Positions 39,176 through 49,533 of a stretch of DNA of 64,000 bases are shown here, piece after piece. The stretch spans positions 11,294,134 to 11,358,133 of the forward strand of contig JAJEKV010000028.1 of the NCBI GenBank assembly GCA_021234155.1, in the 5' to 3' direction. A model generated the notes under the pieces. That model worked only from the letters and a program-made list of their open reading frames with translations. It ran no database searches and was not told where the DNA came from. The DNA is from Isoetes taiwanensis. Lineage: Eukaryota; Streptophyta; Lycopodiopsida; Isoetales; Isoetaceae. The position numbers and the translations under genes were made by a program. Position 1 is the first letter of the stretch. Each line of letters starts with the position of its first letter.

Positions 39176-40562
39176 TATAAATTGACTCTAGAACTCAGCA
39201 ATTATGATTTTTGGGGTGCCATACAATGCTATCATTGGCCATGACAGAGGCCACTACTACTTTGCAATTGGAAACCCACTCCAACTCTCATGCAACACAG
39301 TTAAATTCTGTGCACTTGGCAACTGATTCCTTCCCCAAAGATTAGGATCATGGACTTTATGAATTGCTCACAATAGTTTTAGCATTTTGTCCCTAATGGT
39401 TTTGCTTTCGTTTATCTGTTCAACCTATTTCCACAATCCAGAGAAGTTGCTAAGGTACCTTGCTTCATATCCTAAGCCCAAGAGAATCATTTATCTGGTA
39501 CATACTCTACTTTTAGTCCCTAAGCTAGATGCTGCTTCATCTTCTGCTGCCCCATGTACTGACTCCTCTTCAATTTCACATTCCTCATCAGCTTCTAACC
39601 AAATAACAAAGTCAAACGTTGTTAGTATTTACAAGAAATTTATCGCAACAGCCTTGAAATTTATCGAGGCGGCCTTGGCCGCCGCGAACATTTCTTTAGT
39701 TCCAACACTGTTAAGTTTCAGGTCGTGCTAGCTACAAATGAATAAAACAAAGCATCTATATATAGCATAACTCTCAATAGATCTCAAATTGTGTTGCAAC
39801 ATAGCTTATGAACTAGAATTTGATGCAAACAATAAGTGCCTTGCTTTCATATATTCAGTGGCAATCCTCTCTATATCCAAATATATAAACACCCTATTAG
39901 AGACCTTCTTTAGTCCGACAAGTGATCAATGCATCATTTCCTCATGCATAAAAGTAGTTACAACAAAATAAAATCATCTTTTTCCTAATAAGCAAAGCCA
40001 CATGAACTTTCATTTAACTAACCTAGATCATCTAATATATGATTAAGCAGTAGAAACACATAATCTTGTTTGAATCGACTAGTCAAGTTTTGCGTCAGTG
40101 GCTTTGGATCAACCTTCCAAAACATGGCTCAACATCATCAATCAAAGCCATTTCTTTAAAAATCAGGACATTCTTTCTTTATTACAATAAAGTCGATATT
40201 TATGACTATAAAATGCTTTTGGTGACTATGCAAGAAAGGATTTCATTTCTCGTGATGAAACACATTTGTGGCACATTCTGGACAAAATCATGCCAGTACA
40301 TGCCTTCTGTCTTGATCCCCAACACATGCCTAGTAAATCAAAATTTTAAATGCATGCATTATGCAAAGGAAACTACAACTCGAAAAAGTAGCATTATTTG
40401 GTGATGCTCTTCGTGTCCAGGTTAGCAAGAAGACCATATTTTGATTAATAAACTCCACACCCTCATCAGAAATTTCTACTTCTTTTTCTATAATATTGGG
40501 AGGGAGAAGAGGGACATGATGTAGAGAATAACCGGTTAATTAGCCTACGATGGGCAAGTTCG

Positions 40563-40728
<166 letters not shown>

Positions 40729-40971
40729 CCAAATTGAACCCCAGGGAATTCACACGAAAGACCCCCTAAACCTAGTGAGTGTGTGGAAGGGGGTTTTTTC
40801 TCGATGTTTTCATACGTACACTAGGGGTTTAAATCCCCCTCTTACTGATAGTGTATTTTCTCCATGGAAGGGGTGTTTTTCTGACACTTTTTCGTACATA
40901 TATAGGGGTGGTTCTTCTCACCTTAAGCACACAAGTGGCATATGCTCAGGTGATAAAGGTGAATCCCCCGG

Positions 40972-41032
40972 GAATTGAACATGGGACCCAAATAACAAAA
41001 GGGGCATGAAAAGGATGGAGCGAGCTAACTTG
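40972..41032 (-). repeat. tRNA-derived SINE-like promoter
   Basis: On the minus strand, box B GTTCAATTCC (GWTCRANNC) lies about 45 nt downstream of TAGCTCGCTCC, a near match to tRNA box A. A full tRNA cloverleaf is not evident. CCCGGG next to box B suggests a tRNA-like T-arm. No tail or target duplication was identified. Confidence 0.4.
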
Positions 41033-42152
41033 TTGCTTGAGTTTGGAGTGCTTCTGCGTGTCAAGTCCATCCCTCCCTCCCTTCCTGTTCATGGAGTGGT
41101 CTTAACAGAAAGACCTCCATAATCTTTGCAACTGGAGGCCTAACTACAGCCAAGAAGAGCTTAGTCTCAAAAACGTTTGTGCATATATAGCTATGGCATC
41201 GGAGTTGAACTGAACGAAAGGTGCAACTCCACTGTAGTCACCAAGAGCTCTGCTAGGTTTGTTCTACCATTCTCGACCACTGAAGAAGACATCGAACCTT
41301 CAAAAGAACCCTAAAAAGGAACATTTATCAAATCACAAGCACAGGATCCAAACCGATCCAAATTTAGGGATGGATCCAATTCAATATGCCAGATCCAATA
41401 CATTATTAAATTAGAATTGGACCCAATTCAATACGCTATAACATTATAATATAAAAAGACAAGAAAGTTGATATTTATGAGTATAAAATGCTTTTAGTGA
41501 CTATGGGGGAAATGATTTCATTAAGATAGGTCTAAGTGGATACATTTTAGAGACAATCTCTGTGCTAAAACAACCACCATGGGAAAGAAAATTTAGACTC
41601 AAACAGCCTCTGGTCCACGTTTTTTACACTTGTGGCAAACAATGTTGGGAAGTCCATGGCAATCCTGCTCGTGATGAAACATATTTGTGGCACATTCGTG
41701 ACAATATCATGCAGAGGAATTTCTGGTCTAGACTCCCTTTATCAGAAGTTTCTAAGGCAGAACAATGGGCTAACTATTGACATGAATTTCATTTCCTTCA
41801 AAATTGTGACTTCTACGTGGGACGAGAGAGATTTTAGTTTAGCCTCCATAATTTGGTCATATCCATAGGGACATAGCATAGTCCTTGAACATAGCATCCA
41901 TAGATATTATATGCAGCATTATATGAATCTAAACATCACATTTATCAAGGGTAGGTGACATTGGAGCAATCCATGGTGCTTTGACATATTGTTTACTTTT
42001 ATTTGTGTTGTTATGCAATAAATGGCCCATGAAAATCATGTTAGCCAATTGTGCCTCTATAATTATGGAAAATTTAAATTGTTAAATTGTGTATTTCTTT
42101 AGGCTGGGTCACATCTGTCGTCCAGAGGCAACGAAGTTATGCAAAAATAGCT

Positions 42153-42206
42153 CGCCCACACGCAATGCTCTGCTTACACTTTGTAAGAGAGCATTGCATG
42201 TGGGCG
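42153..42206. repeat. 54-bp imperfect palindrome
   Basis: CGCCCACACGCAATGCTCT is mirrored by AGAGAGCATTGCATGTGGGCG with a short centre, giving a stem of about 24 bp with two or three mismatches. It could be a tiny MITE or a hairpin in a non-coding transcript. Confidence 0.6.
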
Positions 42207-42547
42207 GTAAAATCGGATACCATTGGAAGCAATGTCGCATGTGAACCAGTTATGCGATAAACCGCGTATGGAAAACTCAGCTAGCCTAGGTCCTAGGGCT
42301 ACATTTTAATATTTTATAAACTTAAATGGGCAAATTTAGGGGCGGCAGGTAGCATCTTTGGGCAACACGTCAGAAATGTATCCAAATCCGGAAGCATTTT
42401 TGGACCTTTTCAAATTAGCCTCCATAGTTTTGTGGGTCAAATGTGGCATTTGGAGGCTTACAGCCTCCCTATTTGGCATCAATAAATAGCAAAGCGTTTT
42501 CAAACACACACATGTTCAATTTTTTTCGCGTTCGTTCTTCCTTGCCT

Positions 42548-43681
42548 ATGGCTCTCCTGCTACAAAATCTCGTCATTTTCCTCCTTTTCATCATCGGAGG
42601 CTACGGATTAACAATACCATCCGCTGTAACAAATGGCACAAAATGGATAAACAATGACAAATCCATTCCCTCTTTTAGATTCTCGACTCAAGACCAAATA
42701 CTAAGGCCAATATTGCTACAAGGAAATTCGGCTGGTATAAGCTTTGCTGCAGCTTTCTATTGCAAATCTACTTTCAAGGGATCAGCATGCAATAAATATG
42801 TATTTGGAGTATTCATTGTAGCGACAGACAAATCAGGTATAGTGTTGTCTTCTCCAGCTCCGCAAATGATCTGGGCTGCAAACAGAGACCGCGCTGTTGG
42901 ATTGTATGCAGCATTAGATTTTAGTAAAGATGGCACTTTGGTCCTTTCTGATGCCGATCGGACACAAGTTTGGAGCACAGGTAAAGACTGTTTGTTTTGT
43001 TTGTAAGTTATTTCATATTACTTAAGCTTATCTAGATTCCTGCTTTGTTTTTGTTGTATATCATATGTTCTAACTTAACTTAATTTAGTTTCTAACGTTA
43101 AATTTTTGTGCTTCAAAAGGTTCTGCTTCAAAAAGGGTTGTGGGTCTCAACATAACTTGTGCTGGTAATTTACTTCTGCGCGATGGCACGAATAAGATAA
43201 TCTGGCAGAGTTTTGACAACCCAACTGATGTTCTGGTTCCTTCCCAAATTCTCAAAAGCGGAACTAAAATGTATGCCAATATGACACTGCCTTCAATCGC
43301 TGGAATTTGCAAGATCTTACAGGAGATCTAGATGATCGCCAGCTGCCAGGCTCCTGCGGCAAATATGGGATCTACAAAAATGGTCGTTGCAATTGCCTTA
43401 ATGGATTCCGCTCGGCCGAGGATCCCAGAAAAGGTTGTACGCCAGATGTGTTGATGCAGCCCAGTTGCATAAACAAGTTGAAGGCCAAGCTTTTGGTAGT
43501 GGATGGATTGGATTATTTTGCAAATGATTTTTCCAGTGCAGTTAAGGATTCAAACGGAAAAGACCTTTCGTATGCTCAGTGCCGCGACTCTTGCTTGAAT
43601 GACTGCAATTGCAAGGCCGCCTTCTACCGGACTTACACTACTAGAAAGCAGCAGACCCTCTTAAACGAGCTGTATACATGA
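42548..43681 (+). pseudogene. Secreted G-type lectin/EGF/PAN gene, internally deleted
   Basis: Exon 1 (42548-42980) encodes a hydrophobic signal peptide (MALLLQNLVIFLLFIIGGYG) and a bulb-type mannose-binding lectin domain (MIWAANRDRAVG, LVLSDADRTQVWST). Exon 2 starts at 43120 (DGTNKIIWQSFDNPTDVLVPSQ). After MYANMTLPS the frame closes at 43331, while the EGF-like segment (LPGSCGKYGI...NCLNGF) and PAN domain (LDYFANDFSSAVKDS, CRDSCLNDCNCKAAFY) continue in a shifted frame to 43681. The segment that normally joins lectin and EGF is deleted. No membrane segment or kinase follows, unlike G-type lectin receptor kinases. A second copy of the EGF-PAN part lies at 56980. Confidence 0.7.
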
Positions 43682-44376
43682 GATATACCTCCCCTTCCGC
43701 ATCCAAAGGGTTTTATGGGTTTTATCAAAGTAAGAGTATAATTTGTATTTGTATTTGTATTTGTATTTGTTGGGCGCAAAATAATGTTTTACATGTTGAT
43801 GCTAACCCTTGGGAATTCCTTCTATCTCCAACACTCATGATTCTGCCACAAGGGTAAAAATAAAAGAAGCCTGCTATTTGTTGAGTGTTCATGAATTATA
43901 AGTGTGTGCCATTTTTAGTCTCAAGACCTTAAAGTTGTTCTTGCATAACTTCATGGACTTTGTTGATTGATGATACATTCATAGGCTTCAAGTTAACACC
44001 ATACCATATCCAAATAGGACGCATATCACTTCCCTATAAAGCAGAGTTTCATTAAAGTTGGAAATTTCGTGATTCCAATTTCTCTTGAAATCAGTTTCTT
44101 CCCTGTTTTATCACACATTTATGGCTAGATATGGCACTATTTACTTAAAAAGAAACCAGTTATCATGCAAAAACCGCTACATTTAATATAAAACAGCGCG
44201 GTTTTAGTTGTCAGGAAGAGAAGTATGGCGCCATTTACTTAGAAATATGAGGAAAAGCGGCCCGAGAACCACAAAAGTAGATATTAAATTGCCAAAAAGC
44301 GCCCAACATGCAAACAAAATGGCGCGGCCGCCCCTTTAGCTTAAAAATAACCACAAAGCAAATAGCGCAAACCCGG
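43682..44376. other. Spacer with GCGC-containing palindromes
   Basis: Contains a (TTTGTA)n microsatellite at about 43742-43770. Toward its right end it holds isolated short palindromes related to those in the arrays at 44377 and 46205: ATGGCGCCAT (44225-44234) and AAATGGCGCGGCC. No ORF of note. Confidence 0.5.
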
Positions 44377-44545
44377 TATTTGCTTTAACGTGAAAGCAAG
44401 CAAATGGTGCAGGCGCGTTATTTGCTTCAACGTGAAAGCAAGCAAATAGTGCAGGCGCACTATTTACTTTAAGGTGTAGAGCGAGCAAATAGTGCAGGCA
44501 CGCTATTTGCCTGAACGTGAAGACCAAGCAAATAGTGCTCTCGCG
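44377..44545. repeat. 42-bp tandem array forming GC-cored palindromes
   Basis: Four units begin with TATTT at 44377, 44419, 44461 and 44504. Each unit end plus the next unit start forms GCAAATAGTGCAGGC-GCGCTATTTGC-type inverted repeats. The sequence context (AAAT-GCGC-...-GCGC-ATTT) echoes the intronic array at 46205-46363. It lies about 100 bp beyond the stop codon of the methyltransferase-like frame. Confidence 0.75.
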
Positions 44546-44646
44546 CCATTTTGTTATAAATAACACATATTTTCAGAAGACCATGTAGATATATATTAAT
44601 AGAAATATTATATAAGATACAATTTTTCAAAACAGATAGAATTTTT

Positions 44647-46169
44647 TTAATAGTCTTTGCCGAAGTGTTCATCAGCGACTTTCTCATAATCATCCAGGTT
44701 AATTTTACTGCGGTCAATTTGCTCCTGCTCTGCTCCAGCTTGGCCCGACGTCTCACCTTTCTCTGTATGAGAAGCTTCTTCGTCTGCCCCCTTCTGAGAT
44801 TCACCATCTTTCAAAGTCAAGACTTCGCGTTGGCGTTGGTCAATGGCCTTTGGGTCAAGCCAGGGGTACATGACGTTCTCGACCCTACCCAGAATGCCCG
44901 ATATGCATTTCATCTTTCCGAAGTCATGCTCATACGTCGCACTGATTCTTCCTACATGAAGGGATGCCCTAGAGAAGGCTCCACCAGAGAAGAAATCTAG
45001 TACGATGTTACCTGGAGGGCAGAGCTTATCAACAAAGTAGAACGCAGTTGCAGGACCAATCTGCTTATGCACCAGATATTCTCCCTCCATACCCTGCCAA
45101 CTCCATTTAAACCTGTCTTGCATGAGTTTTTTTGCCATAACATCTCCCTCACTTCCGATGGCTTCCTTAGGAATAGGAGGAATTTGCGGGAGCTTTCGAG
45201 GATGATCGCCATATAGCCTGAGTTCCAGGTCTTCATCAGGCTCACCCGTCTGTGCCAAAATCCTCGTAGCAAGAACGAGAGCTTGCGGCTCTTTTATTCC
45301 TGCACCACCTGTAGCTCCAGCTTCCTCTTCATAGATTCCTACAAACACTCTTGACCTGGATTCCAGTCTTTCAAGCGCACTAGCAAATAGAAAGTTATGC
45401 TCCGGCCTGACGAAACATAGAATCCAGTATGTCTCTACATCTGTCATCTGTGAGACGCTATCGAAGAACGCGGTTACAGTCTCACTATTCCAAACTGGAG
45501 TAAGCTGCCTTGCATCTAAACATAGAACTGCATTTTCTTGCGGAATCCCCCCAGCAGTGACATGCTCCACAAAATATCTTGGCAGGTCCTTTTCTGTTTC
45601 TGGCTGAAGGATTTTTCGAATGGATCTGGCCAAGGAGAATGGCATGTTACCATGAACTCCCTCTTTGAGTATTCCTTCCGACACCCACTTATGGTGGCAT
45701 ACTCCCCAAGCCAGAAGTACACTATCTGAAAAATGGTCGGTGGCCTTCCTCAGGTCCTCGAATTTCTTGTACTTAATGCCAATTTGATCTGCAATGAAGT
45801 GCAGTATCTCCTTCTTCATGTAAGCAAGTATTCTTAAGTTCTGCGCCCTCGTCTTGAAGAAATTCTCGCCTTTGTAATCTGAGGTGACTTTGACGTATAT
45901 ATCCCCGCTTAATGCTTCTTCGAGGACCTTTCTACAATCATCATAGTCCAAGCCCCTCATGCATCTAAGGTAGTTGTCACTGAAGTAATCTTTGTCTTTA
46001 GCAAAATTGATTACTATGCTTGACCCCTATTGTCCTTAAGTTCTTCCTTCCTCCATTTGTTCCACATCTAGCGGAAGAGTGCATAGACATCATCTGGCAT
46101 GAAGACAAACCGATTGACATCCTTCGTGTGTTTGCCCCTCAGAATCTTGTCTGCCATTTCAAGGTAGTG
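44647..46169 (-). pseudogene. DNA-methyltransferase-like fold (second exon of ParB-MTase gene)
   Basis: Minus strand. The 3' splice site TTCTCTTGCAG opens an exon reading HYLEMADKILRGKHTKDVN, with a TAG and one frameshift before SSIVINFAKDKDYFSDNYL; a 437-residue frame (45960-44647) then runs to the end. Near residue 324 VLDFFSGGAFSRASLHVGR followed by an acidic strand (ATYEHD) matches the SAM-binding motif I and following strand of beta-class amino-MTases (VLDPFaGsGtt..A...gR..ig.E), preceded by the usual K/H-Q/P-x..lvd helix. The catalytic [DSN]PP[YFW] box expected N-terminally is not recognisable: the matching strand reads VLCLDARQL. The tail is acidic. In bacteria and phages this fold follows a ParB domain in one polypeptide, as here. 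It is disabled by at least one stop and one frameshift. Confidence 0.6.
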
Positions 46170-46397
46170 CTGCAAGAGAACTAGCGATGTTAGAATTTCA
46201 ACACAAATGGCGCAGCTGCGCTATTTACATCAAATGGCGCAGCTGCGCCATTTCCCTCAAATGGCGCAGCTGCGCTATTTCAACTCAAATGGCGCAGCTG
46301 CGCTATTTCAACTCAAATGGCGCAGTTGCGCCATTTGAGGGAAATAGCGCAGCTGCGCCATTTCAATAAATGTATGGCTAAGGAGACGTAAACGTAC
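46170..46397 (-). other. Intron of the ParB-MTase gene
   Basis: The donor is AAG|GTACGT (46398/46397) and the acceptor CTCTTGCAG (46170). A spliced eukaryotic intron shows the gene has resided in, and adapted to, a nuclear genome. An alternative donor (CAAGAA|GTGATG, about 15 bp upstream) would keep the protein frame across the junction without a frameshift. The intron is almost entirely palindromic repeats. Confidence 0.55.
46205..46363. repeat. Six-copy array of a 22-bp GC-cored palindrome
   Basis: Units start at 46205, 46232, 46259, 46287, 46315 and 46342. The core AAATGGCGCAG / CTGCGCCATTT is perfectly self-complementary in the second unit and off by one or two bases in the others. Period is 27-28 bp, with 5-6 bp AT/CT spacers. 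It is GC-rich in an AT-rich setting and lies inside the intron. Regular spacing of under three helical turns suggests protein binding sites. Confidence 0.9.
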
Positions 46398-47881
46398 CTT
46401 GTACTCATCACTTCTTGACTGTACTGTCCTTTACCAGCAGGAGCTGGTCTTCCGCACTCCTGATACTGCTTGCAGAGATGGTGGATCTGATCCACATATG
46501 GTTCCTTGAAGACAGTCTTTGCTACTATATCATTCACATCCACACTGAGCTGAAGAAGGTCCAGGTCACTGATCTCTCCGGAAAGAACTCTGCATATTCT
46601 ATAGAGATAGATCTTGCTGAGCTCAGCTCTAGCATCCTCTGTCCCCAACTTACTGCACACGAGCTGAGCAGCAGAGACCGAATGATTACCATTGATAATA
46701 TAAAATCTTTTCCGAATCAGATCAGATTCCTGTGACCAGCTTATCAACTCCTTTGTATCCGGATCAAAGGGCACCACATCTGCTGGAGTGAATACCGGGT
46801 GTGGATCCTCAACGAATGATTTGCAGAGCCTCCTAACATGCTCGGGGTTAATAACCCTGGCGGTCATATTAGGTGGGGCCTCTTCTAGATCCCAGATAGA
46901 TATTCTTCTGGTGTATGTGACTCCAAGGGGGAACATGTGGCCGTGCTTTTGTATTTTCTTTAGGGTTTCCTCTGCCATTTCTTCTTCGGCGTCACGGCCC
47001 ATCTTTAGTTCCTTGGGCACTTCAGGATCTGCAATCTTTTGTAATTTCCTGGCCCTTGTCTGTGCTTTGGTTTCTGTCTTTCTCTTTGCTGGAATGCTAC
47101 CTGCTGTGGATGCTACATTTCTTATGTGCTTTGTAGCCTCCTTATTGTCACTAATAGTGCGATCACTATCAGCAGGCTTCTCAGTGGACTTCACGGGAGA
47201 ATCATGTTTGTGAGCATCAGCCTCATCCCTCTTCTCATCCTTATGCTCGTCCCCTTTCTCACCGTCTCGTTCTCCTTCTTGTTCTGTCTCCCTTTGTACT
47301 TCACCACCTCCACCTGTTTTTGTTCCTTTGCCAGCTTTGGTGGCTAGTTTACTTTTTACGCCTTTTCTCTGCATCTCTCCCAGCAGCCATCTGCTATCCA
47401 TTACTGCTGGCATGTTGCCTGAGATCTTCGCTCTTACAATGTAGGACACAGAGTTTTTGGACATGTCCATTGCTGCTCGCAGCGCTGCTCGCAGCATACC
47501 GAATCCTTTGAGGATCTCTATCGTGCCTTTGATATCTGCTTGCTCTCTGGACTCATAAGATGGCAGCGGCCAACCTTTCTTTTTGGCCGACAGTGCTTGA
47601 TCCTTTATGCTGGACTCCATCATTGCAGGCTCGTAGCACTGCCAATCCATGCAGTAGAGATCAATGCTGCCAGTGACCGGATCTTCTACTGTGCAACCAA
47701 GAAAGTCAAGCCTTCCTTGTTTCTTGACTTCCTTCATGTTAACAATGATGCCCATCTGGGCCACGGCTAAAGCTCCTTCTTCACCTGTACCTGATTGGAC
47801 AAGGAGGCAAAGTTCTCGCCTCTTGTCTCCCTTGGTTGGGTCCACGCCCTCAGTCAAGGGTATGGCTCTAACAATCTCCAT
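46398..47881 (-). pseudogene. ParB-like domain protein, first exon of ParB-MTase gene
   Basis: The frame runs about 494 residues from ATG 47881 (open further upstream) to the splice donor. Residues about 1-175 are an unrecognised globular region (GRLDFLGCTVEDPVTGSIDL, then YIVRAKISGNMP). Residues 180-310 are a charged linker with bipartite nuclear-localisation-like Lys/Arg clusters (KRKTETKAQTRARKLQK). Residues about 330-490 form a ParB/Srx-type domain: a target strand followed by VINPEHVRRLCKSF, then the signature IINGNHSVSAAQLVCSK (ParB consensus dG.HR..Aa). ParB domains in phage methylases bind or nick DNA or have ATPase/CTPase activity. The host role here is unknown. It pairs with the methyltransferase-like exon downstream. 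Confidence 0.62.
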
Positions 47882-47929
47882 ACACCAAGATCTTCCAGTC
47901 AGGACTATGGTCCTCGAATGGGTTGGATG

Positions 47930-48240
47930 AGCAAGTGGGGGCTACGTATTGCGGACCTTCGCCACAATAAAGGAAAAATCAAAAAATGGATTAAAGAAGT
48001 CATGTTTATCAGGTTTTGGGCAAGTCCAGGTGGAAAAATGCTATATTATAAGCAATTTATGAATCCTGGACTACATGAAATGCAATACTTAAAAGACAAT
48101 GTTTGAGTTAAGAAGAGGCATGCTATTTCCAGGATCAGGACGAGCTCTCATCATTTACAGATTGAAGTAGGTAGGTGGAACAAGCTTTCTAGAGACATCA
48201 GGACTTGTAAGATATGCGGATCAAATGTTGAAGATGAAGA
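47930..48240 (+). pseudogene. LINE ORF2 C-terminal zinc-knuckle fragment
   Basis: Reads WGLRIADLRHNKGKIKKWIK, then KKRHAISRIRTSSHHLQIE and GRWNKLSRDIRTCKICGSN plus VEDEEHW, the typical end of non-LTR retrotransposon ORF2 (RtG.H.L.iE.GRW...R.C..C....EDE.Hf). A TGA at 48104 interrupts it. It lies between the divergent ParB-MTase gene and the transposase-like gene. Confidence 0.65.
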
Positions 48241-49533
48241 ACATTGGGGATGTGGTAGTTGCCAGGGGACATGAATTGCATAGAGGCCATCTGCATGGCA
48301 GGAACATTCCATGGTGCAATGTGGTCGTGGAGGTCACTGAAGCCATAGTGCCCACCCATGTGCTTCCCATTCCGTGTGAGGGAGCAAATAACATTGCTGA
48401 AGCCGTGGGGACATTTATCGAATGGCCTCGAAATCAAGTAAAATACTGTGAAACTGCCTCACTTGTGTCATCGGGAACGTCTGATACTGAAACCCCCAAC
48501 TTGCCTAGTAGTCCCTCCACAACATCATCAGACTCAGTGTCGACTGCTCCGCTCCTTCAAACAGTAAGCAGCACAGAGAATATGGTGAACCTTGTCAGTA
48601 ATAATACTGTGGTTGGTAAGGGTGTCTGGGTGAATAGAACTTGCATCCATGGGAAGAATGTTGACGCACTCAACGTAGCAGTGCAAGTTACCGAGGCTGT
48701 GGTGCCTACCCACATCCTTCCGATTCCATGTGATGGCGCTAACAACATTGAAGAGGCTGTGGGCACGTTTATCGAATGGCCTCGGCAGGATATAAGATAT
48801 CATGCCATTGATTTAGCTACTCCATCACTGACCTCGAATGTAGAATCTGTAGAGGCAGTGTCAGATGCAGATGAAGAAAATGATCCTACAGTGGATCTAG
48901 GTACACGTTTTCCTCACAGGATAGCGTCAGATGATGATGAACCACCACCTAGTTTCTCAAGAACTGATCTCTTGGATAAGCATTGCCACATTCTTCATGC
49001 ATGTGACCGAAGTAAATATGCAGAGGCCATAATTGTCTTCGATCCCGGTGATGCCGCTTGACGATGAATTTTTAGGAGACTCAAAGGTGGGGCTCTGTGT
49101 GGGAAAGATCCTTCCTGCACTAATTACAGAGGATCTCAAATGTCATGCTTGTGCAGAAAGGCCAGCAGAAAATGCACTTGTACAATGGAAAAATAGCGAT
49201 GTGATGCTGCAGGATGGAAGGACTGTCTCACAACATCTGCAAGCTCGAGAAGCTAAAGAAAATGAGGATATGGAAATAGAATCATTTGAGGACAACATTC
49301 AGGCTCAATTCAAACGAAAAAGGAAGTATACTTACACAAATAGGATTCCAAGACAGCCCAAGGGAAAGAGCAAAGAGGAAAGGCTATGCTCCACAACTTC
49401 AATCAATAAGTTCATGAAGTCAAGCTGCTGCAAAAATACTTGCAACAAGAAACTTACCAAGCATCAAGTACGTGAATTAAGAAAAGAATTTTTATCTCAA
49501 CCATACAAAGGTAAGGGTTACGTATTTTTTTGA
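48225..49533 (+). pseudogene. Transposase-like gene 5' part: duplicated DUF8039-like domain
   Basis: The frame 48225-49061 holds two tandem copies of one domain. Copy 1 (about 48270-48440) and copy 2 (about 48630-48790) each read HG(R/K)N, V.V.VTEA(I/V)VPTH(V/I)LPIPC(E/D)GANNI.EAVGTFIEWPR. This wording matches the DUF8039-type domain I associate with plant EnSpm-like transposons. The linker is acidic. A one-base shift at about 49040 continues a third, divergent repeat-like stretch, then a basic region (QFKRKRKYTYTNRIPRQPKG) and a Cys cluster (SCCKNTCNKKLTKHQVREL). The latter matches the N-terminal zinc-binding part of DUF7869 proteins. Frame lost at 49533. Confidence 0.6.

Noticed and set aside
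46205-46363. CRISPR-like array (six repeats, short spacers)
   Set aside because: Spacers are only 5-6 bp and near-identical, the genome is a plant nuclear one and there are no cas genes; it is a palindrome array.
46187-46369. 60-codon plus-strand frame across the palindrome array
   Set aside because: It is a repeat artefact inside the intron of the minus-strand gene.
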